This document shows positions 6,559 through 14,161 of a DNA stretch of 20,543 nucleotides, one piece after another. The translations under genes were made by a program, and so were the position numbers. Origin of the DNA: Bacillota bacterium (GTDB lineage Bacteria > Bacillota > Clostridia > Lachnospirales > Lachnospiraceae). Each line of letters begins with the position of its first letter. The stretch's first letter is position 1. The stretch spans positions 1 through 20,543 of the forward strand of contig JAEWEO010000080.1 of the NCBI GenBank assembly GCA_023389295.1, read 5' to 3'. The notes beneath the pieces were generated by a model. The model saw only the letters and a program-made list of their open reading frames with translations. It had not been told where the DNA came from and did no database searches.

Positions 6559-7422
6559 CTACTTGGTATAATCTACGCCGAACCACTCCAGAGATAATGC
6601 TTCTAGAGATCCATCATCAATTGCCTGCTTAAGGGCGGCATCCACCTTATCTCTTAAAGCTTCTCCGTCCTCATCCTGCTTGAAGATAAAATAAGTAGGA
6701 TCAGCGGATAATCTTTCACCAACTACCTCCACATCAAGTCCCTGAACTGTGGCCTTATCCTTCGCTACAATCGGATCATTTACCGTTGCATCAATTCTTC
6801 CACTTACAAGATCCTGAAGAATTGTTTCAATACCCTGCTCATAATAAGTAATTTCTAATATGTTTCCATTCTCAGCATTCCAATCCTCCACCAGTCTTGT
6901 AAAGGAATCACCAACGGTTAAACCAATTTTTTTACCCTGAAGATCCTCTAAAGAACTAATTCCTGTGGTTCCTTTTTTCACTATAATCTGTGAAACACAG
7001 GTAAAATAGCGATTTTCGGTAAGGTTATATTTTGCAACTCGGTCCGGGTTAGAAGTGATTTGATTTGCTAACATCTGAAACTTATCGGAATCAAGACCCA
7101 CAAATAAGCTATCCCAAGGAGCACCTATAAACTCAAACTTTAAGCTCTCATCCTTTTCCTCCAGTAATCTTAGTACTTCAAGATCATAGCCGGTTAAAAT
7201 TCCGTTCTCATCTTCATAGCTAAAGGGATTGTATGTACCCATGGTACCAACCTGTATGGTATCCACGTCTGTATTATCAGGTGAATCACTAGTTTCTGAA
7301 TTTGTTGTATTATTCTGCCCAGTAGGTGTATCTGTTTCAGTATTATCTTTTACAGAAGCACATGCGGTCAAACTCAAGGCTATAACAAGTAATAGAGCTA
7401 CGCTTAAAATTTTCTTTTTCAT
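6559..7422 (-). CDS. amino-acid ABC transporter substrate-binding lipoprotein, probably cystine-binding
   Basis: This 287-residue SBP_bac_3 protein is exported and lipid-anchored: basic start MKKK, hydrophobic stretch, lipobox LTAC with Cys near residue 21, then a Ser/Thr/Asn/Asp-rich linker to about residue 55. The domain has GTYNPFSYEDENGILTGYDLEV and APWDSLFVGLDSDKF...ANQIT, closest in my reading to the TcyA/TcyJ/TcyK cystine-binding group. The start at 7422 is chosen because AAGGAG lies 6 nt before that ATG; the longer frame begins at a TTG overlapping the ribosome site. It is first of the three-gene importer, 147 nt after the SDR gene. I see no clear promoter in that gap, so read-through from the SDR gene is possible. 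Confidence 0.9.
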   Translation of the reverse strand: MKKKILSVALLLVIALSLTACASVKDNTETDTPTGQNNTTNSETSDSPDNTDVDTIQVGTMGTYNPFSYEDENGILTGYDLEVLRLLEEKDESLKFEFIGAPWDSLFVGLDSDKFQMLANQITSNPDRVAKYNLTENRYFTCVSQIIVKKGTTGISSLEDLQGKKIGLTVGDSFTRLVEDWNAENGNILEITYYEQGIETILQDLVSGRIDATVNDPIVAKDKATVQGLDVEVVGERLSADPTYFIFKQDEDGEALRDKVDAALKQAIDDGSLEALSLEWFGVDYTK

Positions 7423-7569
7423 ATTATTCTCCTTCAATAGGGTTTTCTTTTATTTGTTATTAATCTTTCGTCTCTTATCTTCCTCTTAAAAATGAGTTAC
7501 ATCAGCTAGATTTCAATTTACAGGCTCATTTAGATCTTTCCGACTGCTTATTTTTATTTTCTTTATTTC

Positions 7570-8376
7570 TTATCTGGTTAACAATCCCGCATCCAATATG
7601 TACTGGCTTCCGGTAATGTATTTAGCCTTATCACTTGCCAAAAACAGCACTAAATTAGCTACATCCTCAACCTCCACCCACGGTACTGGTAGAAGATTTC
7701 CTGCGGAGCGTTCTGCAATTTCCTTTGGCGTTGCACCTTCCATCTCTGCTAATCCATCATTCATCGGTGTGTTAACTCCCGTAGGATGTATGGTTAATAC
7801 ACGAATTCCATAGGGTGCCAATTCGATTGCCTGAGATTTCGCCAATCCAATTAGCGCATGCTTTGAAGCGGCATAATGGGAAATGCGGTTCATTCCTCTT
7901 AGTCCTGCGATAGAGGAGTTATATAAAATGATACCACTTTTTTGCTCTATCATATGGGGAATCACATACTTAGATACTAGCCACCCTCCCTTTAGGTTAA
8001 TGTCAATCATTGCATCCCACTCTACTTCAGATAATTCATGAGAAAGTCCATAGGCGCAAATTCCGGCATTACTAAACAACACATCAATGCCACCAAAGGC
8101 TTTTGCTCCACTTTCAACTGCGTGCTCTACATCTGCTGCATTTCTAACGTCTCCCACAAAGATCTCTATCCTTCCACCAAGTGCCTGAACCTCTTCCTTA
8201 AGTTCTTCTAAATCCTTATTACTGGAACGATGATAAGAAGGATATTCCATTCTTTCACCAAGGTCAAATGCTATGATATTTGCTCCTTCCTTTGCAAAAG
8301 ATAATGCAATTCCTCTTCCCTGACCTTTAGCTGCACCTGTAATAAATACGGTTTTGTTTTCAAATTCTCTAGACAT
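7570..8376 (-). CDS. short-chain dehydrogenase/reductase, mycofactocin-coupled-SDR-like
   Basis: This 268-residue Rossmann-fold oxidoreductase has the nucleotide motif TGAAKGQG (13-20), an acidic residue near 38 (AFDLGE) favouring NAD(H), NAG (103-105), and the catalytic Ser155, Tyr168 and Lys172 (YAASK). The GQGRG variant and the HPTGVNTPM loop resemble the carveol-dehydrogenase/mycofactocin-coupled SDR subgroup, although no mycofactocin genes are seen here. Its ribosome site is GAGGGGG, 7 nt before ATG. It lies 4 bp after the AhpD-like gene, so the two form one transcript from the promoter at 8972-9000. The substrate cannot be told from sequence; a small alcohol, ketone or quinone is plausible. 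Confidence 0.85.
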   Translation of the reverse strand: MSREFENKTVFITGAAKGQGRGIALSFAKEGANIIAFDLGERMEYPSYHRSSNKDLEELKEEVQALGGRIEIFVGDVRNAADVEHAVESGAKAFGGIDVLFSNAGICAYGLSHELSEVEWDAMIDINLKGGWLVSKYVIPHMIEQKSGIILYNSSIAGLRGMNRISHYAASKHALIGLAKSQAIELAPYGIRVLTIHPTGVNTPMNDGLAEMEGATPKEIAERSAGNLLPVPWVEVEDVANLVLFLASDKAKYITGSQYILDAGLLTR

Positions 8377-8380
8377 CTTT

Positions 8381-8908
8381 TTACCCCCTCTTAGTATACG
8401 ATGTTAATACTTCATCTAAATCAATCTGTAGCGCCGTGTTGATCAAATTAGTAGCAATCATCATACTTCCGAACGCTGTTAACAAAACAATCTGTTCTTC
8501 GCTATATCGATTCTTTAGCTTATCAAATAGCTCTGCCGGTATATGAGTCGGATCTTGTACTAAATATCTGCCATACTCTATAATCTCATTTTCTTCTTCT
8601 GTAAATTCGAAAGTCTCAAAGTCTATCTTTAAATCAACGAGAATCTTACGAAAGAAGGTGGAACAGATTAAACATTGATTCTGTGTTGATATTGCATAAC
8701 AATAAAAATTGGTTGCTCTTTCTCCTAAAAACTTCTCTACTTCTTTCTCTAAAGGATACCATTCCATAAGAGTATGGAATGCCGGCAATGAATGAAGAAG
8801 TGTTTTCTTCATATTAGTAATTCTACCGTGCTTTCTTATTTGATCCTCGAATTGAGCTTTTACCTCCTCTGAAGCATTCTCATATTCAACCTGTGAAATA
8901 TATGCCAC
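8381..8908 (-). CDS. carboxymuconolactone decarboxylase/AhpD-like protein, GTG start
   Basis: This 175-residue alpha-helical protein resembles the AhpD/peroxidase-related CMD group. The redox motif Cys79-Leu-Ile-Cys82 sits at the start of a helix (CLICSTFFRKIL), as in AhpD. The start is the GTG at 8908: AAGGAG lies 8 nt upstream, while the upstream ATG at 8947 has no ribosome site, and the resulting N terminus MAYISQVEYENASEEVKAQF looks like the family. Being 4 bp from the SDR gene, it probably acts with it, either as a thiol-dependent peroxidase/disulfide reductase or as a non-redox CMD enzyme. No decarboxylase function is claimed. Confidence 0.82.
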   Translation of the reverse strand: MAYISQVEYENASEEVKAQFEDQIRKHGRITNMKKTLLHSLPAFHTLMEWYPLEKEVEKFLGERATNFYCYAISTQNQCLICSTFFRKILVDLKIDFETFEFTEEENEIIEYGRYLVQDPTHIPAELFDKLKNRYSEEQIVLLTAFGSMMIATNLINTALQIDLDEVLTSYTKRG

Positions 8909-8971
8909 TTTTAAAACTCCTTCCCCATTTTTATTCATACTATTCATAGTAACATTGTATGATTTATATAA

Positions 8972-9000
8972 ATTATAATGTCCATATTTTCATTTGTCAA
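8972..9000 (-). promoter_or_regulatory. promoter of the AhpD-like/SDR operon (consensus sigma-A)
   Basis: On the minus strand TTGACA (8995-9000) and TATAAT (8972-8977) are separated by exactly 17 bp. Transcription would begin near 8965, giving a leader of about 57 nt to the GTG start. Confidence 0.85.
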
Positions 9001-9190
9001 CTAATAATTATTAAAATTTGGTAATATCCTGATGTAGAATATATCGCAAGACCTGCAAATACCTATACTGCAAGGAATTATATTTTGCATAAAAATTCGA
9101 TTACAGTAAAAATGTAAATCGACTTGTTATATTAACAAAGAGTCTGCTTTCAAATACTTTCATACATTATAATACGAGGTCTTATCATAC

Positions 9191-9235
9191 GAAAAAGCTG
9201 CTGTAAGACTTACTTTAACAGTCTTACAACAGCTT
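9191..9235 (-). terminator. intrinsic terminator after the 77-residue gene
   Basis: A 15-16-bp stem with one mismatch (9195-9210 with 9220-9235) is followed on the minus strand by GCTTTTTCG. It lies directly after the 3'-UTR element copy C. The 190 bp between it and the promoter at 8972-9000 hold no gene that I can see. Confidence 0.8.
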
Positions 9236-9240
9236 CTTAC

Positions 9241-9283
9241 TAACAGTAGACGTTCGCTAAGGGCGAGCGTCGTTGTTCGATTA
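9241..9283 (-). repeat. 3'-UTR element, copy C (after the 77-residue gene)
   Basis: Read on the minus strand: AATCGAACAACGACGCT, a C-rich loop, then AGCGAACGTCTACTGTTA. It matches copies A and B in both conserved blocks and lies between a stop codon (about 55 nt upstream) and a terminator hairpin. Confidence 0.7.
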
Positions 9284-9337
9284 TATTAAATTATATATAT
9301 TTCTTAGAATGATTCTCGTTCTTATCGGATGCCTACA

Positions 9338-9571
9338 TTAATTTTTCATAAGCGCTGTCATTTCTGCCAACATCTCTTTATCTGATTCTGTAACTTTGAT
9401 ATTGGTACTAATAGTTTTACCTTGTGCTGTGGTGATTGTAATCTCAATTATGGAACCTTCATCAATTGCGTTACTTCGAACAGCATTCATAAATAACGGA
9501 AACTTCGGATGGTTCTCCACAAATTTATCCCATGCAGCTTTCATCTTAAATAATTTCGCTGGATTCATCAT
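9338..9571 (-). CDS. small protein of unknown function
   Basis: A 77-residue protein starting MMNPAKLFKMKAAWDKF. The first ~35 residues look helical and amphipathic (KAAWDKFVENHPKFPLFMNAV). Then comes a beta-rich part with alternating hydrophobics (SIIEITITTAQGKTISTNIKV) and a final short helix (SDKEMLAEMTALMK). There is no signal peptide, membrane helix or Cys. The start at 9571 is preferred because GGAG lies 7 nt upstream; the ATG at 9592 has no ribosome site. It is a single-gene unit with a promoter at 9652-9680, the 3'-UTR element and a terminator, which supports it being a real, well-expressed gene. I do not recognise a named family. Confidence 0.78.
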   Translation of the reverse strand: MMNPAKLFKMKAAWDKFVENHPKFPLFMNAVRSNAIDEGSIIEITITTAQGKTISTNIKVTESDKEMLAEMTALMKN

Positions 9572-9651
9572 AATAATACTCCTCTGCTTCATCTAGTATT
9601 TCTATTAAAATTTATCCGTAGATAAACTTAATGTACCCTTTTGCTTTACAT

Positions 9652-9680
9652 AATATATCATATTATCTTATGTAATTCAA
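9652..9680 (-). promoter_or_regulatory. promoter of the 77-residue gene
   Basis: On the minus strand TTGAAT (9675-9680) and TATATT (9652-9657) are 17 bp apart, about 80 bp upstream of the chosen start codon. Confidence 0.65.
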
Positions 9681-9714
9681 TCATCCTTATAGATGGGTTT
9701 ATTTTGTATGTTAT

Positions 9715-10527
9715 TTATTCATTTACAAAGTTCATTAACACTTTATTAAACTCATCCTTTTGATCATAAAATGATCCATGGCCACTCTCAAGAAAAGGAA
9801 CTAATTTGGCATGAGGAATTAATTGCTCTTGAACTGTTCCAAGGTCAAAAGGTACTACCTTATCATGGATTCCATGTATGATTAATGTTGGAACACGAAT
9901 GAGCTCTAAGTCGGCAAAAAGGACTTCCTTTAGCCAGGTATTTGCAATAGCTGCCGTTGCCCAGCCTGCTGCCTGAAGTCCTAACTGAAAGAACCAATCC
10001 GAAAATGCCCCTGTAATATGCTGATAGAAGAACATATCTCCAAATCCTCGAAGCATATTAGGCCGATCCGTATAGGTCCCGTCGATAAGCTGTAGAACGG
10101 TCTCCTTGTCAAGCCCATAAGGGAAGTTTGGTCTTTTAATGAGGCTAGGAGCAGCTGCAGCTGCCAGTACTAATTTGGATACCCCAAATCCTTTGTGTCT
10201 TGCCATATAGCGAATAGCAATAGCCCCTCCTGTCGAATGTCCCAGCAAAGTTACATCTCTTAAGTTTAGAGCTTCCATAACGCAATGGACATCATCAGCT
10301 AGTGTATCATAGTCATATCCATGGAAGGGCTTATCCGATTGACCAAAACCTCTGGTATCAATTCCGATACAACGATACCCCATCTTTCCTAAAACATCAA
10401 ATTGATACTCAAATAGATTATAATTTCCCGGCCAGCCATGCAAAAACACAAGCGTCTTATCACACTCAGGATTTATATCCTGCACATAGATATTAACATA
10501 AGGTTCGACAGTTACATAATACCCCAT
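9715..10527 (-). CDS. alpha/beta hydrolase (esterase/haloperoxidase-like)
   Basis: This 270-residue cytoplasmic alpha/beta-fold hydrolase has oxyanion-hole motif HGWPG (30-34), nucleophile elbow GHSTGG (96-101, Ser98), acid Asp222 (in HGIHDKVVP) and catalytic His250 (in ESGHGSF). The pattern is that of the non-haem haloperoxidase/esterase group; the substrate is unknown. The start at 10527 is chosen because GGAGG lies 6 nt upstream of this ATG; the longer frame begins at an unsupported TTG at 10557. It is divergent from the TPR gene. No clear promoter is visible in front of it, and it may be expressed alone. Confidence 0.9.
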   Translation of the reverse strand: MGYYVTVEPYVNIYVQDINPECDKTLVFLHGWPGNYNLFEYQFDVLGKMGYRCIGIDTRGFGQSDKPFHGYDYDTLADDVHCVMEALNLRDVTLLGHSTGGAIAIRYMARHKGFGVSKLVLAAAAAPSLIKRPNFPYGLDKETVLQLIDGTYTDRPNMLRGFGDMFFYQHITGAFSDWFFQLGLQAAGWATAAIANTWLKEVLFADLELIRVPTLIIHGIHDKVVPFDLGTVQEQLIPHAKLVPFLESGHGSFYDQKDEFNKVLMNFVNE

Positions 10528-10598
10528 GATAAACCTCCATATCGAAATCTTCTTCAATTAATTTATTCAAACCCTCCAAAAATGGACCATTGGTTTCA

Positions 10599-10627
10599 TT
10601 CTCAGATAGTCTTATAAATGTTATAAT
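10599..10627 (+). promoter_or_regulatory. promoter of the TPR membrane-protein gene
   Basis: TTCTCA (10599-10604), 17 bp, TATAAT (10622-10627). The -10 is perfect and the -35 matches four of six. Transcription starting near 10634 would exclude the long-frame TTG at 10590 and supports the ATG at 10662. Confidence 0.6.
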
Positions 10628-10661
10628 ATGGTTAAATACTAAGGAAGAGACGGTAAAGGAA

Positions 10662-12170
10662 ATGGAGCATAATGATTTTTTGTATTATCTTGGTAATCTC
10701 ATATGTAAGATAGCCGATGCACAGTTGAATAAATTCTTCACTTTTTTCTTAAAATTTATTGTAACCTTATTTGGTACTTTCACAATTCTAATGATATTCT
10801 TTAAAGCAATAGATCAATCTTTGACTGAAAGAGCGTTTCAAGGGTTTTTCAATTCTACCTACCTAGGGGAAGTAATGATAAAATACTCTTCAACCGATGC
10901 TTATCAGCTGTTACTTCGTCTGACCATCCCATTTCTTTTGTTATTTGGCTTAATTATTGGTCCCTTTTTTCTCACCTTATTCAAATGTTTAGAACCCTGT
11001 GAGGATTATCGTTTTCATAAGACGAATGAGGAGTATAACCAAGACAAAACTCTGAAGCGTTTAACGGACAACCTGATTTTTGAAAAATATACCTTAAGCT
11101 ATGGTACTAACCGCGTAGACCATGAGGATATGAAAGACACCTATTATATTGAAGCCTTTCGAGCTAATCAGAAACTATTTTCAAAGGATAATATCTTTAT
11201 TCGTGTTTATGTTTATCCCTATGTATCCTTTCATAGAAAGAAACCTCAGATAGAAAGACAATTGGAGGATAGCTATGCTACTGCCAACAAGCTATTTACC
11301 AGACACGGTAAGGGTAAGCGTAATTTCATACTACCGATTTTTATTGTGGAAGATACTGATTTACAAACAAAAAGATTTATTGTAGAACAATACCGTAAAG
11401 AAGGAAGTCTCAGAATATTGCCCGTCCTCTATAGTGGCTCTGAAAACTGGTGGTTTCATAAACGCGCAAAAAGACCCTTTATCCTAAGTATTCTAAAAAT
11501 ATTAGAACGTAATGAAAAGCGTGTAACGAATGAGGAGTTTGAGAGAAATTATCAAGAAGCAAATTATTTCTTAAAAGGGAACGGTTACTCCTATTATCAA
11601 TATGGTTTGGAGTACATGGAGAAAGGAAAATACAAGCAGGCACTAAAGCAGTTTAAATATGCAACAAAATACGCCAAGACGGATCGTGATAAGAGCCATG
11701 GTTATTTCCTAATCGGCGCCTGCCATAATCATCTTCATTCAAAGGATGAGAGTATAGAGGCATTGCAGACAGCAATTAACATCCAACCTAAAAACTATAA
11801 TGCTTTGGGATTACTAGCCCTTGTCTATTCAAAGCATGGAGATTATGAAAAAGCTCTCCCTTATTTTGAACAGTACCTGACTGCTTTTCCTATTAATACC
11901 GCTTTTATCTGCGATTATGCTTATGCATATATTCACTTGGGACAATATGCCAATGCCATTCCACTTCTTACACGTGCACTAGAAATAGCTCCAACCAATA
12001 TTGAAATCTTATCCCAGCTTTCCCTATCCTATGCCGGTATTGGTGATAGAGCAATGGCCGAAAGACATGTGGAAAAGGTTTTTGAATCTGGTCTCATTGA
12101 TATTGACTACCTATTATCAGAGGTTGAGGAGATGTTAGAGGAATACGATAGCGTTGCTAATCCGGCTTAA
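10662..12170 (+). CDS. membrane protein with C-terminal tetratricopeptide repeats
   Basis: A 502-residue protein. Two hydrophobic helices lie at about 20-45 and 75-100, followed by a large soluble domain. Residues about 100-290 match no family I know. From about 310 to 480 there are at least four TPR-type helical pairs, for example YQYGLEYMEKGKYKQALKQF, LGLLALVYSKHGDYEKALPY and AYIHLGQYANAIPLLTRALE. TPRs usually bind protein partners, so this may be a membrane-tethered scaffold. The start at 10662 follows from the promoter position; AAGGAAGAG lies about 12 nt upstream, so the ribosome site is only fair. It is a single-gene unit ending at a shared terminator. Function unknown. Confidence 0.82.
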   Translation: MEHNDFLYYLGNLICKIADAQLNKFFTFFLKFIVTLFGTFTILMIFFKAIDQSLTERAFQGFFNSTYLGEVMIKYSSTDAYQLLLRLTIPFLLLFGLIIGPFFLTLFKCLEPCEDYRFHKTNEEYNQDKTLKRLTDNLIFEKYTLSYGTNRVDHEDMKDTYYIEAFRANQKLFSKDNIFIRVYVYPYVSFHRKKPQIERQLEDSYATANKLFTRHGKGKRNFILPIFIVEDTDLQTKRFIVEQYRKEGSLRILPVLYSGSENWWFHKRAKRPFILSILKILERNEKRVTNEEFERNYQEANYFLKGNGYSYYQYGLEYMEKGKYKQALKQFKYATKYAKTDRDKSHGYFLIGACHNHLHSKDESIEALQTAINIQPKNYNALGLLALVYSKHGDYEKALPYFEQYLTAFPINTAFICDYAYAYIHLGQYANAIPLLTRALEIAPTNIEILSQLSLSYAGIGDRAMAERHVEKVFESGLIDIDYLLSEVEEMLEEYDSVANPA

Positions 12171-12249
12171 GTATTATTAATAATTAATGTATCTATCATG
12201 CATTCAAAAATGTCACTTTACAGACTTTTTATGAAGGATGCATTCTAAA

Positions 12250-12284
12250 AAAGCTGGCTCCATGTCCACAAAGAGCCAGTTTTT
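12250..12284. terminator. bidirectional terminator between the TPR and DbpA genes
   Basis: CTGGCTC (12254-12260) pairs with GAGCCAG (12273-12279), extended by flanking A/T pairs, with TTTTTC after it on the plus strand and a run of T on the minus strand. The two flanking genes converge here. Confidence 0.85.
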
Positions 12285-12341
12285 CTATACTTAACTATCT
12301 TGATATAGATAAATTCATATCATTCTTGATTACTTCTTTCA

Positions 12342-13790
12342 TTACTTCTTATGAGCTTCTGAAACTTTCAGCTGTTTCCCACAGATTGTCATGTTCTTCA
12401 TAGCTGATAGAACCAATGGTCCTTTCCCATTCAAAATATCAACATGGGTATGGGTATCCATAACTGTAATAATCCCGATATCCTCTGCATTTATTCCCTC
12501 TAAATTTGAAATAACTCCGACAAAATTTGTTGCTCGCAATTTTTTCTTCTTTCCACCATTAAAATAAAGTGTCATGATTTCCTTATTCAATTGTTCATTT
12601 CTTGGAATCTTTCGAACCGGTTTGTTCTTTAATTTTGCTTGAAAGGCTGCTTTACTCTTTGATATCTCCTCCTCGGAGGGATTACTCATAAGTGAAATAT
12701 CAAAACCAATATACTCCATAATATCCTTTATATATCGTTCTTCTCTTGCTGTTACAAAGGTGAGCGCTTTTCCCTCTTGGCCAGCTCGCCCGGTTCTACC
12801 GGTTCGATGAACATAATTTTCTTTCTTTAAGGGAATGTCATAATTAATAATAAGCGATATATTATCGATATCAATTCCTCTAGCGGCAACGTCCGTAGCA
12901 ATGAGGTATCGGAAGGCACCACGTTTAAAATCCCTCATGGTTCGAAGCCTGTCCTCCTGCTCCATTCCTCCATGAATTTTATTACATGGATACCCTGAAG
13001 CCGTTAACTGGCTCTCTATTAAATCCACTCGTTCTTTCGTTTGGCAAAAAATAATGCAGCTATCCGGATTCTCTACAGTAGTTACATCCATCAGTAGAGA
13101 TAATTTATCCTCCTCACAAGTGCTATACTGAAAATGCTTTATTCTATCTACCGTAATATTCTCAGCTTGAACCTCAACATTAAGTGGATTTATCATAAAC
13201 TTAAGCGCTAAATTCTTTATAACATCAGGTAAAGTGGCTGAAAATAGCATTGTTATTCGATCTGTAGGTAAAGCTTCTAGGATAGTTTCAACTTGTTCAA
13301 TAAAACCCATACTTAACATTTCATCCGCTTCGTCAATTACAAGGTATTTTACCTGACTTAGGTTGATGGTCCCACGCTCTATATGATCAAGAACTCGACC
13401 AGGAGTTCCTACCACCACATGATTTTTCTGCTTTAATTCTGTCTTTTGTACTGCGAAAGACTGTCTACCAAAAATTGCAACAGCTTTCAGTCGTTTCAGC
13501 CTACTAATGTTTGTGAAGTCTTCTTTCACTTGTACCGCAAGTTCCCTGGTAGGAGTTAAAACTAATGCCTGAGGCTTATTTTCAAGCCAATCCATCCTTT
13601 CACTAATTGGAATAGCATAGGCAGCTGTCTTTCCACTACCCGTTTGTGACCTAACGACAAGGTCCTTTTTCTGCAATGCAAGGGGGATTACCTTTTGCTG
13701 TACCTCTGTGGGATTAATATATCCTAAACTCTCTAAGGCTTTCAAGATATCCTCGCTAAGTTCAAACGCCTTAAATCCTTGTTTCTCCAT
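12342..13790 (-). CDS. dbpA: DEAD-box RNA helicase DbpA/YxiN
   Basis: A 482-residue ATP-dependent RNA helicase that in relatives acts on 23S rRNA during large-subunit assembly. It has the Q motif near 10-30 (PTEVQQ), Walker A SQTGSGKT (48-55), PTRELA (80-85), DEAD (153-156), SAT (184-186) and HRTGRTGR near 330. After a short basic linker, the C-terminal ~75 residues form the DbpA RNA-binding domain (FVGVISNLEGINAEDIGIITVMD...ILNGKGP), which targets hairpin 92 of 23S rRNA in DbpA/YxiN. That domain separates it from CshA-type helicases. GAAAGG lies 6 nt before the ATG. It is likely transcribed alone from the promoter at 13825-13853. Confidence 0.94.
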   Translation of the reverse strand: MEKQGFKAFELSEDILKALESLGYINPTEVQQKVIPLALQKKDLVVRSQTGSGKTAAYAIPISERMDWLENKPQALVLTPTRELAVQVKEDFTNISRLKRLKAVAIFGRQSFAVQKTELKQKNHVVVGTPGRVLDHIERGTINLSQVKYLVIDEADEMLSMGFIEQVETILEALPTDRITMLFSATLPDVIKNLALKFMINPLNVEVQAENITVDRIKHFQYSTCEEDKLSLLMDVTTVENPDSCIIFCQTKERVDLIESQLTASGYPCNKIHGGMEQEDRLRTMRDFKRGAFRYLIATDVAARGIDIDNISLIINYDIPLKKENYVHRTGRTGRAGQEGKALTFVTAREERYIKDIMEYIGFDISLMSNPSEEEISKSKAAFQAKLKNKPVRKIPRNEQLNKEIMTLYFNGGKKKKLRATNFVGVISNLEGINAEDIGIITVMDTHTHVDILNGKGPLVLSAMKNMTICGKQLKVSEAHKK

Positions 13791-13824
13791 GTTAAACCTT
13801 TCTTAAGCACTATTCTTTTTAATC

Positions 13825-13853
13825 ATTAAATATCAACCAAGTTAAATTGTAAA
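13825..13853 (-). promoter_or_regulatory. putative dbpA promoter
   Basis: On the minus strand TTTACA (13848-13853), 17 bp, TTTAAT (13825-13830), each one base from consensus, about 35 bp before the start codon. Confidence 0.55.
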
Positions 13854-13881
13854 GCTCTTAGCTCTCGATTTAACCTTACAT

Positions 13882-14133
13882 TCACCCTCTCCTTTTACGA
13901 ACAGCTTCTGCCAGTAGATATTCTATTTGTCCATTGATCGAACGAAAATCCTCTTCTGCCCAGGCCGCAACCTCATTCCAAAGACTAGGAGAAAGCCTAA
14001 GTAGTATTTGTTTCTTTGACTTTTCTTTATTCTTTAACTCATTTTCTCTCTTTATAACTTCTTGTTCCAATTCCTTAATACGTTCCAGTCTGGCCTTTAG
14101 CTTTTCTTCTTTCATTTCAATACTTTCTTCCAT
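13882..14133 (-). CDS. small coiled-coil/ribbon-helix-helix (Arc-like) protein
   Basis: An 83-residue protein. Residues about 1-42 are a highly charged helix with coiled-coil character (KARLERIKELEQEVIKREN). Residues about 43-80 fit an Arc-type ribbon-helix-helix: beta strand KQILLRLS, first helix PSLWNEVAAWAEEDF, second helix SINGQIEYLLAEAVRKR. Such proteins dimerise and bind palindromic DNA. The start at 14133 has AAAAGG 9 nt upstream; the longer frame begins at an unsupported TTG. It lies 28 nt after the SPFH gene stop, in the same operon. From family knowledge, small Arc-like proteins are often found beside SPFH genes; the exact 9-1-9 palindrome in the operon leader (15213-15231) is a candidate binding site for it. 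Confidence 0.8.
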   Translation of the reverse strand: MEESIEMKEEKLKARLERIKELEQEVIKRENELKNKEKSKKQILLRLSPSLWNEVAAWAEEDFRSINGQIEYLLAEAVRKRRG

Positions 14134-14161
14134 TTTACACAACCTTTTCTATACGATAACA

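Noticed and set aside
7491..7545. Terminator between the SDR and the ABC transporter genes
   Set aside because: AAATGAG/CTCATTT can pair and is followed by T, but the stem is 7 bp with a ~26-nt loop; not convincing, so read-through remains possible.
13841..13874. Terminator after the ribbon-helix-helix gene
   Set aside because: A 7-bp stem exists but has no T-tract and overlaps the likely dbpA promoter; too weak to list.
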